Assembly: GCF_000003855.2 (NCBI RefSeq)
Contig: NW_003101658.1
Span: 527,897 to 591,896, forward strand
Direction: 5' to 3'
DNA from: Blastomyces gilchristii SLH14081
Taxonomy: Eukaryota > Ascomycota > Eurotiomycetes > Onygenales > Ajellomycetaceae
Length of the DNA: 64,000 nucleotides
Shown: positions 48,747 to 59,914 of the stretch, piece by piece
How positions within the stretch are numbered: the first letter of the stretch is position 1
How the letters are laid out: the number at the start of each line of letters is the position of its first letter
Notes under the pieces: model-generated
Seen by the model: the letters and a program-made list of their open reading frames with translations, nothing else
Told to the model about the DNA's origin: nothing
Database searches by the model: none
Translations under genes and position numbers: made by a program

Positions 48747-51700
48747 ATGGCGCCTCTCCAAAATGGGTACACCAACGGTGCACTCACGGAGCAGAGCATG
48801 CTAACAAACTACCGCTTCTCTGATATTCCCTCCGCCATCGACATCCCCGCCTCCACCTTCGATAGTGAAGTCGAAATCAGTCTTGAAGAGCTTCCCGACG
48901 ATCCCACCGAGCTCTGCACCCTCCTCGACAACGAAAAGGCCGCAAAGAACTTCTGGGTCATTATCGCGCTCGCATACGCGAAACAAAACCAAATCGATCA
49001 TGCCATCGACATTCTCAATCGCGGCCTCTCGTCCCTCGCGCAGGGCGTGACGAAGGAGAAGCTGGGCCTCCTGGGATGGATATGTTGGCTATACATGCTA
49101 AAGAGCAGAGAGGCTCCCCGTGTCGCTCCGGAGGGTCAACTGGTGTCTGAGGCGAAAACCAAAGATTACTATCTCCAGGCTGCTACATCTACTCTAAACG
49201 AGGCATCGCGGTTAAATCCCGCATTCCCTCCTCTTTTCCTCGCACGGGGCGTTTTGTCGATATTGCGCGCTTCGTTACAACCTCCCGCAAAAACTCTAAG
49301 ACCCGGGACAGTCGATACTTCGGAACGAGTAGAGTCCTTGCGCCAGGCCCTTAAATGCTTCGATGAGTCGGCAAAATCGTTCGGTAACCGGAATATCATG
49401 GCCATTCTTGGGCGGGCGAGGGCGCAATATATGCTAGGTAGATATGCGGAGGCACTGGAAGGTTATCAGGAAGTTCTGATAAAAATGCCGAATATGAGAG
49501 ATCCTGATCCCCGGATCGGGATTGGGTGTTGTCTATGGCAACTAGACTTCAAGGAGCAGGCCAAGACGGCTTGGAGTCGTGCTTTAGCTCTGGTGCGTTA
49601 CCTTTTCCATTTAATTTTATCCAATGAAGCTATGTCATGGGAATTCTGCTAACAAACGTGTCCGATAACGCAGAATCCGGAATCAAAAGTTGCCAATATC
49701 CTTCTGGGAGCTTACTATCTCTATGACAGTTCTCGACACGCAACCAACGACCCCGCTTTCGGCTCGTTGTACAAAATCGCAATGACGCAGTATACACAGA
49801 AAGCATTTAAGCTGGACAAGGAAGACCCCATGACCTGCGCCATGTTTGGCGGCTACTTCCTGCTCCGCAAACATTTCCCAACCGTCGAAGCGCTAGCCCG
49901 CAAAGCGATCGAACTTACTGATGTTAACGCGATTGCTAGTGACGGATGGTATTTACTTGCACGAAAGGAGCATTTTGAGGGCAACGCAGCAAGAGCCAAC
50001 GAGTATTACAACAGGTCAGACCAGGCGAGAGGGGGTAGCGATAAGGGATATCTGCCCGCGAAATTTGGCGCTGTACAAATGCAGGTGAAGACCGGTGACT
50101 ATGACGGCGCCAAATTTCGTCTAGAAAAGATCATTCAGCAGACGAAGAATCCAGAGTCAATGACGCTGTTAGGCGCGCTCTTTGCCGAGGAAGTTTTTGC
50201 AGCACAGTCTAGCCAGCTTAAGGAGGATAAGTCGGCTGAAGTGAAGAAAGCCACCAGCCTCCTCGAGTCAGTACGTGCGTCGTGGAAAGATGAGAAGAAA
50301 AAGCTTTCCCCTGATGAGTCTGTTCTGCTTTATCTTGCGCGGCTATACGAGAGCGGTTCACCGGATAAGAGCATGCAATGCCTGCAGCAAGTCGAGCAGA
50401 TGCAACTGGCTCAGATCCCGGACACTGAGCGGCCTGAAGATATCGATGACGAAGAGACCGTAAAGAACATGCTTCGGGAAAATTTGGCTCCTCAGCTGCT
50501 GAACAATATGGGCTGCTTTTTGTATCATTCTGAGAAGATTGAACTTGCACGGAACATGTTTCAAACCGCCCTCAATGCTTGCGTAAAGTCTCGTGATAGA
50601 GATGATTCTACCGATACAGATGCACTTGTGACTACGATTAGTTATAACCTCGCCAGAACTTATGAAGCCGCAGCTATGCCGGAGGAAGCGAAAAAGGTCT
50701 ACGAAGGTCTACTCGAAAGGCATAGTGATTACACGGAAGCCAATGCCCGATTGACGTATATTGCTCTCCGCCAAAGCCCAACAGATGAAGGGCCGAAGAA
50801 AATGGCCAAATTATATGAGCTGGAATCCACAAATCTGGAAGTCCGCGCTCTGTTCGGCTGGTACCTAAGCAAATCGAAAAGAAAGGTGGCAAATATCGCC
50901 GAAGACCATGAACAACGTCACTACAAGCATACCCTTCAGGGCTACGATAAACATGATAGGTACTCGCTTACAGGAATGGGCAACATCTACCTCCTTGCCG
51001 CTCGAGACATGAGACGTGATACGGAGCAGGATAAAGAGAAACGAAGGAAGGTGTACGAGAAGGCTGTGGAGTTTTTCGACAAGGCGCTACAGCTTGATCC
51101 GAAGAATGCTTATGCGGCGCAGGGAATTGCTGTTGCGCTAGTGGATGATAGAAAGGATTACACGACTGCGGTACAGATATTCTCGCGCATTCGAGACACT
51201 TTGCGTGACGCTAGCGTCTACCTTAATCTTGGGCATGTATATGCCGAGCTTCGGCAATTTTCTAGATCCATTGAGAACGTAAGTGATTTGACTTCCTTTC
51301 AAGGAAAAGGTTGCCGTGATTTGATGATTTAACTAACATAATACTAGTATGAGGCCGCTCTATCTAAGGATAGACAACGCGATACCCAGATCCTCGCATG
51401 TCTCGGCCGTGTCTGGCTGTTGAAAGGGATGCAAGAAAACAACCTGGCGGCAATGAATACCGCCTTGGATTGTACACAACGCGCTCGCGCCATTGCTCCC
51501 GAACAAATTCACTTAGAATTCAACGTCGCTTTCGTCCAAAACCAGATCGCCCTACTTGTCATTTCTCTCCCGGAATCCCAGCGGACACTCCAAGACGTCC
51601 AAGCCGCCTCCGACGGTCTCGACGAGGCGATCAATACCTTCATCCAAATCGCTAAAGCCAAGCATCCACCTTATCCCCGTAGTTCCTTGGAGCAGCGCGC

Positions 51701-52637
51701 GAACATGGGCAAGAATACCATCCGCAAAAAACTCGAGCGGACGCTACAGAGCCAGAAGGAGTACGAGGAGAAGAACGCGACGAAATTACAGCAGGCGCGA
51801 GAGGCGCGGGAGGCTGAGTTGCGGAGACGCGAAGAGGAGAAGCGGAAGAAGGAGGAGGCTGAGTTGAAGCGGAAGAGGCAGATTGCTGAAGACAGGCAGC
51901 GGTTGATTGAGGAGGCGCAGCGCGTTGCTGCGATACGTGCGGAAGAAGAGAGGGCTAGGGAAGAGGCAGAGTATACCACCGACTCTGAGACGGGGGATAA
52001 GGTGAAGAGGAAGAAGAAGGCGGCTGCTAGTAAGCGGAAGAAGAAGGATGGGGAGGATAGTGGCGCCGGGAGGAAGTCGAAGGATCGGAGCACGGGCCCG
52101 GAGAGTGGGGTGGATTCTGACGCGGAGGATCAACCTGCGCCACGGAAGCGTAGACGCCTTGAGAGACGGTCTACTGCTAGGTCTAGTAAGTACAAGAGTA
52201 GTGAGATCGTGGTTGAGTCGGAGAGTGAGGAGGGTGGAGAAGGTGCAGAGGTCGAGGCCGGGGGAGCGAATGGGGCTAGTCATGACGTTGGGTCCCCCGT
52301 CTCGGATCGCGATGAGGATGAGGATATGCGTGGTTCTGCCGCTGCTAGACGAGATTCCGAGGATGAGGATGAGGATGCCGTTGTTCAACGGCGGCGGAAG
52401 AAGGTAACTCTTCGCATTGAGGATGATGAGGATGAAGAGGAGGGAAGTGAGGAGGAGAGTGGGGCGAATAGGGCGAGCTCTGCCTCACCCGCTGAGGAGG
52501 CTATTGACGAGGATGATCTTTTTGGAGATAGGAGCGGAGATGAGGCTGTGGACAGGGCTGGTAGTGATAAGGAAGGGGATGGAGGTAAAGATACGGAGAT
52601 GAAGGATCGCGCCTATGAGGATGATGATGAAGAGTAG
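48747..52637 (+). CDS. ctr9: Ctr9, TPR subunit of the Paf1 complex
   Basis: Scaffold of the Paf1 complex, which travels with RNA polymerase II and promotes H2B ubiquitylation and H3K4/K36 methylation. Three exons: 48,747-49,592, 49,674-51,278 and 51,348-52,637, all phase 0; introns are 81 and 69 bp, and the product is 1,246 residues. Tetratricopeptide-like repeats cover roughly residues 50-900. Diagnostic parts include EISLEELPDDPTELCTLLDNEKA near the N-terminus, the QAKTAWSRAL/NPESKVANILLGAYYL helices spanning intron 1, and FSRIRDTLRDASVYLNLGHVY before intron 2. A basic/acidic coiled coil at about 941-1,015 is followed by a Ser/Glu/Asp-rich tail with basic clusters, as in other Ctr9 proteins. 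Length and order match filamentous fungal Ctr9. No oddities beyond the very charged, repetitive tail. Confidence 0.95.
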
Positions 52638-53572
52638 GTTATCTGTTTGAACCAGTCTCATTTCCATCCCTGGGCGGTATGAGTAGCGAAGCGGAAGGAT
52701 TATACATTCCTACCCCCTATCTCACTGGGCCTCAATATGAGCGCTCTGAATCTGAAAATGTGAAATTATTCACAATGCTTCTCTCGACCTCCCACCCGGA
52801 TCACTATATATACCTAGAGCTTCTCATTCTCCTCCATCGCCCCTTTTTTCCCATCTCATAATCGCTCTTTACGTTGTTTCCATGCCCATCCTCCGCTGGA
52901 TTTATCTATTTCTTCATTATAAACATGGCCCGGCGTATTTTAGTGGTGCTGTCGGTGCGGTTAAATTTGCTAGTTATCAGTTGGTTTGAATTCCCATTCC
53001 CATTTCCATTCATACTTTTTGTCTTTAGTATTATATTATCCCTCCTTCATGCTTCCTCTCTTTTTTCCGGATTTTCAAGGTATACTCTGCCCAGCATCTC
53101 GCTTTATTTACTCTACATTATCACTATTTCTAGGTAGTTAGCAATGAATGGAGATTGATTCAATTCATTTTATTATTGCCCCCTATCACACTGAATTCAA
53201 AAACACTTGTGCCCCCATCAAATCCTAAAAGCTCTCTCTAGCGGCTGTCGCTCCCGTATGCATGGCCCAATGCCAATATCAACACTAACCCTGCTTGCTC
53301 CATTCCTATGGCCGGGATCTTCGGGCCGCCAGCTTAAAGCAACAATCACTAGATTGGATGCCTTGTCTATCAACCGTCACAGGAAGAAAGAAGTGCTTGA
53401 AGATCTCTGTTAGAGGCGGGGAAGCGGGTTGACATTGCTGGTAGCTTTCGTTCGGATCCAACTCTCCTTGTGACATGACATCCATGGATCTTTGATTGCT
53501 AAGGATATAGAACTATTGCTGACGTACTCTCTAATTGACTACTACTCTTTGAAGGCTATATAAACCGTAACA
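52638..53572. other. Intergenic region after ctr9
   Basis: 935 bp containing the CTR9 3' UTR and the upstream region of the SMP-30-like gene. It contains pyrimidine-rich stretches, and TATATAAA lies only 9 bp before the next start codon, too close to act as its TATA box. No gene is supported. Confidence 0.5.
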
Positions 53573-54712
53573 ATGGCAGACAGGCGCCCTGCGCCCATCA
53601 CCACCATCACCAAGGTCGCCTATTTCGACACCAAGCGGGCTGCCACCGACATCCCGTACGCGCGGTCATTCAGTTCCTCCCCCTCCTTTGTCGTTTATTC
53701 GGAAAAATTCATTCAAGACGTTATCGGCGACAATCCGCTACTATCTCTCGTCTCGTCCCGCAAGGATACAAAGGACCAATTCGCTCACGAAGCCGGCGTA
53801 TACATCCGCAGCACAAACAGCATCTACTTCACCTCAAACTACCAGACCAGCGACCCCAGAATCGACCTCTACGCCATAACCGCCGATACCTGGCAAATTG
53901 AGAAACTCACCTCTAAACCAGGCTTTGACATCGTAAGCCAGCCCAATGGCGCCTGCAATTACCAGGACAAAGTCCTCTACTGCGCGCAGGGCGATATTCA
54001 TAGGGGAAAGAATGGGGGTGGCAGCAGCCAACCATCCGCCCTCACCCTCGTCGACCCCGTCTCCGGCACCGCAGAGACGCTCCTGAACAACTTCTACGGC
54101 CGCGAGTTCTCCTCGCTAAACGACGTGGTCGTCCACCACGGCACGGGCGACATCTGGTTCACGGACCCGACATACGGGTATGAGCAGGCATTCCGCCCGC
54201 CACCCGTACTGCCCAAACAGGTCTACCGCTTCCGTCCCTCAACGGGCCAATGCTGGGCCGTCGCGGATGGGTTCGATATGTGCAATGGCCTCTGTTTCAG
54301 CCCAGACTACACCCTCATGTATATTACGGATACAGGCTCGATACAGAGTCATGGAGATATACGGGATGGACATAATTTCTCAGTCCGGGGGACATTGCCG
54401 GCTTCCATTTACGTTTATGATGTGGTTGAGTCGGGGACGCGATTGGCGAATCGGCGACTGTTTGCCTTTTGTGACAATGGGGTGCCGGATGGGATTAAGT
54501 GTGATGAAAAGGGGTATGTATATTCCGGGTGTGGCGATGGTGTGCATGTGTGGGACACTGAGGGGAGTTTGGTGGGGAAGATCGTTGTTGGGGGAACTAC
54601 GGCGAATTTTTGCTTTGATGAGGAAGGGATCTGGATGTTTGCAGAGGAGGAGCTGTGGTTTTGTAAGCTGAAAGCTCGAGGGGCGTTGCTGGGGGTAAAT
54701 TGGAATGGGTGA
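53573..54712 (+). CDS. SMP-30/gluconolactonase-like (lactonohydrolase) protein
   Basis: Intronless 379-residue six-bladed beta-propeller of the SMP-30/lactonase superfamily; these enzymes hydrolyse sugar or aromatic lactones using one divalent metal. Candidate metal ligands are E73 (AHEAGVY), N183 (SLNDVVVHHGTGDIWFTDP) and D253 (LMYITDTG), in the usual spacing, and the closing blades carry DGIKCDEKGYVYSG. There is no signal peptide or transmembrane segment, so the enzyme is probably intracellular. The N-terminus (MADRRPAPIT) is short and the ATG has an A at -3. It stands alone between CTR9 and the Zn2Cys6 gene, which is transcribed towards it. The substrate is unknown. Confidence 0.85.
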   Translation: MADRRPAPITTITKVAYFDTKRAATDIPYARSFSSSPSFVVYSEKFIQDVIGDNPLLSLVSSRKDTKDQFAHEAGVYIRSTNSIYFTSNYQTSDPRIDLYAITADTWQIEKLTSKPGFDIVSQPNGACNYQDKVLYCAQGDIHRGKNGGGSSQPSALTLVDPVSGTAETLLNNFYGREFSSLNDVVVHHGTGDIWFTDPTYGYEQAFRPPPVLPKQVYRFRPSTGQCWAVADGFDMCNGLCFSPDYTLMYITDTGSIQSHGDIRDGHNFSVRGTLPASIYVYDVVESGTRLANRRLFAFCDNGVPDGIKCDEKGYVYSGCGDGVHVWDTEGSLVGKIVVGGTTANFCFDEEGIWMFAEEELWFCKLKARGALLGVNWNG

Positions 54713-55146
54713 GTGAAATACTCAAAGAGAAGAGAGAAGGGAAGTGGGCTTTTATGGTCATTAGCTATTTAGTTTGAACAACCCCCGTATTACGGACATT
54801 TTCAGCTCAGACAAGACGTTTTTTAACCACCCATCGCTTACAGATTGTAGGTACATTCCATTGACAATGTGACCTAGAATCGTCCTCTTGAAACTATTAC
54901 TAGCCCAAACCATTCCGATGCCACAGAGTTAAACCGAATTCAGAAGCTAGAACTAGACAATTACTTTCTAGAAATTTCAGGGTCAATCATTGTAGGTTTC
55001 TGTGAAAGTATATGATTGTAATATATGCCCGGGTATCGAACTAAATTACTGCGGACTAGGGTACATTAGACTACCTGGATGCGCGAAAGGATCTTCTTAA
55101 CTTGCCCCTAAAGTAATTCCCATCACAGCCAGTACCTGACGCTGTT
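54713..55146. other. Convergent intergenic region
   Basis: 434 bp between two 3' ends; AT-biased with no gene or RNA visible. Confidence 0.5.
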
Positions 55147-56686
55147 TCAGGGGAGATAAACGAGGTTGTCACTATCTTGCACGATCATCTCTTTGAGAAC
55201 ATGATCCAAAACATATCCGCATTTCTCCGCAGGATATTGGAGCAAGTTCACAATTCGAGGGTCTTCGTTGTGTTCGAGGAACATGCAAATTGCGAAACAT
55301 TCCGAAGAAACCCTGTGATATATCCACCATTGATCCTCCTCGCACATTTTCCCAAGCCAATGGCTTAGTATGAGGAGTGCTCTGGGGTCCTTCTCCTGTA
55401 GGAGCTTGGTGTAGACGGGTTCGAGTCTTCCAATGAAGGTTATTAGCTTCCCAAAATTGTTTCTGTCGGCTTTGAGAGGCAACATGGGGCTGAGCATTCG
55501 AAGGGGCCAGTGATATGGGTTGGATTCTTCCGTGGTCGTTTCGTCGATCTCACATAGATCTGCAAGTTCTGGATGCAATCCCTCCCGGCCGGGAGAGTTA
55601 TTGTTAAAGCTGTGATTCTCATCATCGGATTCCATGAAGGCTTCGAACCAAATGCTTTGTTGCAATTGCTGTATGGAGATGGCTTCGAGGATATATCGAA
55701 GCCCAGATTGGCCTAACAGCCAGGAGAGTCTCGTAGGGTCCGATGAAAATATCCAAGAATTAGCAGGTTTACACTCCTCTGACCTGAAAATAATGGTACC
55801 CAATAACATGCAAGTTGACATAAGAGGGTCCATATTGTGCTCGTCGATCGGCTTTGAAATTTCCTTGCGGTACAATTTTAACGCATTCTCCCAATGGATT
55901 GCTGCGGCTATATCAAATGATTTGTCATGAGGCAGCAAATGGCGGAGGTGTGTTACTGCGACACCAAAAACGGCGTGCATGAGGTATGGGTTCTAATATG
56001 AAACAAGTTTTAGTAGCCTGCACGGGAAACGGACGAAACAGGAGATCGATCGCAAAGTACCTGAAAAGCCAATTGCATCATTTTACCGCTCATGACTACC
56101 CGATGAGCATCTGACAAGGAAGATGCATGCGCGGCCATAGTTATAAAATGATGAAAAAACTCTACGGTTCTATGGCTTATTGACTTCATCACCGGGAGAA
56201 AGGCCTTATCAGTGGACGTATCCAGTTGCAGGACCCGATTGATTTTATCAGCTAAGTCGTCCACAGACATCGAGAACTGCACCGATGAAGGCGGAATATA
56301 GGTGCCAGCGGCCATTTGATAAGATTCCCCGTGCGTTATCGGTTGATGCCGCTGGACTGCTAATGCGGAGTAATCACAGCTTACCCCATACATCACACAT
56401 CTTTGACAATTTGGTTTCGTCTCATCACACTTGAAGCTAGTATCAGCATCTTTTCCATGTGCAAAAGAGCTCAGTGGAACGGATGCATTGGGCTACTCCT
56501 GAGCTAATGATGCCAACGAGACATTGAACATACCTTGACTCTCCTTTTCTTGCAATTCAAACATCCAGTTCGAGACTTGCGATGAGGCCGACGGGCATGA
56601 TAGACGGTTTCCTTAGGTTGTCGAGAAGGTCTATATGGTTCTTTAAAGCGGAAAATTAGCTGGTTTTTGACGAGGCGACTCTCCAT
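55147..56686 (-). CDS. Zn2Cys6 transcription factor, Upc2-like architecture
   Basis: Fungal-specific DNA-binding regulator. Three exons: 56,686-56,534, 56,429-56,061 and 55,992-55,147, giving 455 residues; introns are 104 and 68 bp, both phase 0. The binuclear zinc cluster has all six cysteines (C42, C45, C52, C59, C62, C69) in the spacing C-x2-C-x6-C-x6-C-x2-C-x6-C; intron 1 falls between K51 and C52. It is preceded by HARRPHRKSRTGCLNCKKRRV, the form seen in the sterol-uptake (Upc2-like) group. The rest resembles the helical fungal_trans_2 regulatory domain (NPYLMHAVFGVAVTHLRHL, then WENALKLYRKEIS). Target genes are unknown. The broken carboxylesterase lies on its upstream side, so a former regulator-enzyme pair is possible but unproven. 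Confidence 0.87.
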
Positions 56687-57599
56687 TATAGGATGATGTT
56701 GGTCACTTCAAGTCCTCAAAAGGGAGTTCTGGCAAACGAGAAGCGATTACAAAGGATGGGAGCAATCAAGGCACCAGATGAAGCGCTCATATCAACTTCC
56801 AATATAGGCAGCTAAGAAGTAGTGTTCTGACTCCTGCAAAATGGGTCAAGTACCTTTTCAATGTTCAGAAAGGGGCTATGCTGTGCGCCACTGATACTCT
56901 TCTCGTCTTCCTGTCCAAATGTCACCAAAAAGCTGTTGATATCTGTCATAGCCCTCTGTAGTATAATCTGCCTTGCGAGAAACTGGGCCGAATCATGAGC
57001 CTGAGTGGAAGCCGGCAGCCTCGCCATTGTAACTGACCCGATGAGCTTCTAGACGCAATCACTCTCACATATCTCGGCCACACGGCCACTAAACTCGTAT
57101 TCAGTGTGTTTCTTGTCCAGCTTTTGAAAAATAACAACAACACAGGAGGCTGAGCCTTTAACTGTAATTTTGTACTAATACGAAAAGGGAAAGGGCTCAC
57201 TTTTGGGCAAAATAGTTTAAATTGACGTTTCTTGCAAATCTGCCCCTCAGGCGGGATTGTAGTTCATACCAGACAGAAAACAATTCGTATACATGGTTTA
57301 AAAAGGTTACGTTGCACTCAGCCTCATCCAGAGCTATTTTTTACCTATCTAATTGCTGTTATATATATATATATATTTTAGCATGGAGGGCCCTGCAAGG
57401 CGAACACATAACCCTAAGCATTTTGCTCGCCTACACTTGTTGAAATTTAGATTCTGCAGGGTATCATGACGGACTAAAAGCACCCCTAGGGGTCAAGATA
57501 TGGCTCTCAAAGCCGCATGACGTTGCCTCACGGAATTTACCTGATGCTAGAAATGCTTTTGACTCGTACTGTTGAAGGCGCAAGCACCTGGGACTAGTT
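56687..57599. other. Upstream region of the Zn2Cys6 gene
   Basis: About 0.9 kb. A 71-codon open frame on the minus strand (57,027-56,812) starts with ATG but matches no family and is not annotated. A (TA)8 run lies at 57,360-57,376. The rest probably includes the regulator's promoter. Confidence 0.4.
57360..57376. repeat. (TA)8 microsatellite
   Basis: Uninterrupted TA dinucleotides upstream of the Zn2Cys6 gene. Confidence 0.9.
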
Positions 57600-59160
57600 T
57601 AAGGTACCCCGGCGACGATTTCCGCCGGCAAGGCACGGCTTCTAAGTGGAAGTCCGCCCAACTGAAATGAACTTCTTACAGTCGCGGGTTGGATGATAAC
57701 TAACCATCGGAGACAATGGTCTCGCCATGTATGCCTTGCCAGATTGTGTTAGCAGTAAACGTGCACACGACATTCTCCCCGGAATCAGGGAACAGGCCTA
57801 GGGAAGTGAAGATTGCTTATTTCTATCTGAACGTACGTGTCCTTTATGGCACGAAGCGGCGAGATAAATTTCTGGTACTTCATTTTATACATGGGGGTTT
57901 TGCTATATGTTTGGAAGTAAAGGCTTGCGCCATACAGAGCTGGACTTCATTGGATTATTTAATGGTGGCACAACTAATGCAAATGAATGCCTAATCCTCG
58001 TATCCCATAACTACCAGTATGATTTTTATCATACTACGTATGCTCCTCTATTTTTATTGTCACTGTCAACTGTGCGGCTAATCTGGACCATTAGGCTGGG
58101 GATGTGCGGCAGGGCTTTACGAACGCAAACATTCGCATTAATGATTATCTTGCTTCTCTCTAGTGACTACGATATACATTGGCTTATATGGAGGTGACCC
58201 AACGCTTATTACTGCGGTTGGATATGACGCAGGAGCTAGCATTATCACCACGATGCTTACGAGTAATGGCGGACGTGACAAGCTGCCATTTTCGAAGGTA
58301 AATCTTCCCCTCCTTCATGTCCACCCTTATCACTTCTAGTAGAAGCATGTTACGTTAATGCGAACTTCTAGGGCGATTTTATCTTCTCCCAATATCATAC
58401 CACATCGCGGGGTGATTGTCTGCTGCAAGCAAATCTATGAAGATATACTTGAAGTTACAAATTGCGAATTCGATTTCTCTTCTTAAGGATTTTCCTGCGG
58501 ACAAGCTCGTTTCAGCTGTCAACCATGAACTTATCGCTTAAGGGCATAATATCTGCCGTGGCAGGTTAGTCAGGTCAGTCCCAGATAGAGGCTTTGGGCT
58601 AATTATTGACGGCGCCTATATTCCCGATACATCCTAGATCTTATATACGCAGGGCCCGTTTTCACCAAGCTATCGCGGTGGAATCTTCAAACACACCCCA
58701 AGGAAGCCCATGGGATATCTTCGGACTCTGGGTTCCCAGAGAGGTTTCCTGCACGTGCCGAGTGATGTTTCCGGATGCAAGTGACGCCACATTCAAGCGA
58801 ATTCACGATCTATTCCCCGTGCCATTGAACCAACCGGTGGAGACTCTAGCACGGGACCGGGTCACATCTGCGCTAGCAAATTTGCTAATTGCAGTATGAG
58901 CAGGCCTTCTGCATGTAAACCAAAGAACCACACCGACTAAAGATGAGGACGTCGCCCTTCAATTCCAATCGTACATTCGGAGATTCGTTACTGGAACTGG
59001 TGCTGAATTACCTATATATCTGGGCTCGTCTGGCTGGCCTCCCGACAAGCGGCTGATATTATAATCGTGAAGGCGGAAGCATTGGAACTTACCCGCGACT
59101 CGTGGAATGCTCATGGAATCAATGAAACATTGATAGATACTGCCTCTAGACTTTGAGAGT
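57600..59160 (+). pseudogene. Type-B carboxylesterase/lipase pseudogene
   Basis: Pieces of one alpha/beta-hydrolase are recognisable in order but in different frames. EDCLFL (57,808-57,825) is followed after one extra base by LNVRVLYGTK and the oxyanion-hole motif IHGG (57,887-57,898). GSKG and a degenerate LNYR-like part come next. GGDP then runs into GYDAG (58,220-58,234), the position of the nucleophile elbow GESAG, so the catalytic serine is replaced by Asp. Further on are FPADKLVSAVNHELI, FGLIIDGAYIPD (58,593-58,628) and, across an in-frame TGA at 58,897-58,899, VALQFQSYIRRFVTGTG. Frameshifts, stops and the lost serine all indicate decay. Introns may hide among the breaks, and both ends are approximate. 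The base changes are not the AT-drift seen in the retrotransposons. Confidence 0.8.
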
Positions 59161-59434
59161 GGAGCGTGAGACGGTGGAGCTGTATCTGCCTCGTGTGCAT
59201 GAAATTACGAGTGGCGAATATTACCGAAGACAGACCGAGACAACAATGACATTGAATGCTAATTATAGCGTTAATTTCTATATTATCATATCATTTCCGT
59301 CGACATTCGAGTGAGCGACATTCACCCAAAAAAAAAGGGGGGGAGTTGGTGGTCGAAAAAGGGGGTGGCGCGAACCATGACACTTTCTTAGTTATTATTT
59401 GTGTCTCAAGGTATGCCCAGAGTACTGCAAACAC
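59161..59434. other. Short spacer before the tRNA gene
   Basis: 274 bp with a poly-A/poly-G run (59,330-59,345). No gene or RNA is visible. Confidence 0.5.
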
Positions 59435-59557
59435 GGCACAGTGGTAGAGTGGTTAATACGTGAGACTCGAATTCTCCAAATGTGGTTAGTTCGCATTTGG
59501 TAAGCTTTAGACCATCTCATGCCTTCGGGCGCGTAGGTTCGAATCCTGCCTGTGTCG
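59435..59557 (+). tRNA. tRNA-Ser (anticodon CGA) with intron
   Basis: The cloverleaf folds by eye. The acceptor stem GGCACAG pairs with CTGTGTC, with discriminator G at 59,557. The D stem is GTA/TAC around GAGTGGTTAA, and the anticodon stem is TGAGA/TCTCA. The loop carries CGA at 59,468-59,470. A long variable arm (GCCTTCGGGC) marks a class II tRNA, and the T arm is GTAGG-TTCGAAT-CCTGC. An intron of about 42 nt (59,472-59,513) sits one base 3' of the anticodon, the canonical place. A pol III T-run terminator follows. It converges on a 5S rRNA gene 238 bp away. Confidence 0.93.
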
Positions 59558-59561
59558 ATTC

Positions 59562-59573
59562 TTTTTTTTTTTT
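59562..59573 (+). terminator. Pol III T-run terminator of the tRNA gene
   Basis: Twelve consecutive T starting five bases after the tRNA discriminator base, on the coding strand. Confidence 0.85.
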
Positions 59574-59789
59574 CTGCATGATGTGTTTTCCTTGTTGACT
59601 CTGAACCTACTTTCATCTCTACTACTATATTGCTAGAATCAAATCAAAGATGAAGGAAGAAACAGTCAATTAATCAGATATTGAACAAAGCTCAGAAGAA
59701 AACAGTAAAAATTAAAAATTAAAGTTAAATAAATAGTCTTCAATTATTAATAATATAGAATTTTACAAATTCAATTCTAGAAGAGCATC

Positions 59790-59796
59790 AAAAAAA
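59790..59796 (-). terminator. Pol III T-run terminator of the 5S gene
   Basis: Seven T on the minus strand directly at the 3' end of the 5S sequence. Confidence 0.8.
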
Positions 59797-59914
59797 CATA
59801 CAACAGCCGGGATTCGCTGGTGGTCACCCACCCAACTACTAACCGGCCGGCGAGTGGCTTAAGTACGGCTGAGCGGACGGGAAGCCCTGCTTTCCACTCC
59901 CTATGGTCGTATGT
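59796..59914 (-). rRNA. 5S ribosomal RNA (dispersed gene)
   Basis: On the minus strand it begins ACATACGACCATAGG and ends CTGTTGTATGT, 119 nt long. It has the conserved fungal 5S interior (CCGTCCGCTCAGCCGTACTT and GGGTGGGTGACCACC, the internal control region), and its two ends pair to form helix I. A single 5S copy away from the rDNA repeat is normal for filamentous ascomycetes. A T run on the coding strand follows as terminator. Confidence 0.95.

Noticed and set aside
53557..53564. TATATAAA as TATA box of the SMP-30-like gene
   Set aside because: Only about 9 bp before the start codon, too close for a TATA box used by that start.
56812..57027. 71-codon minus-strand frame upstream of the Zn2Cys6 gene
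   Set aside because: ATG start but no recognisable domain, no splice partner and no codon pattern to support it.
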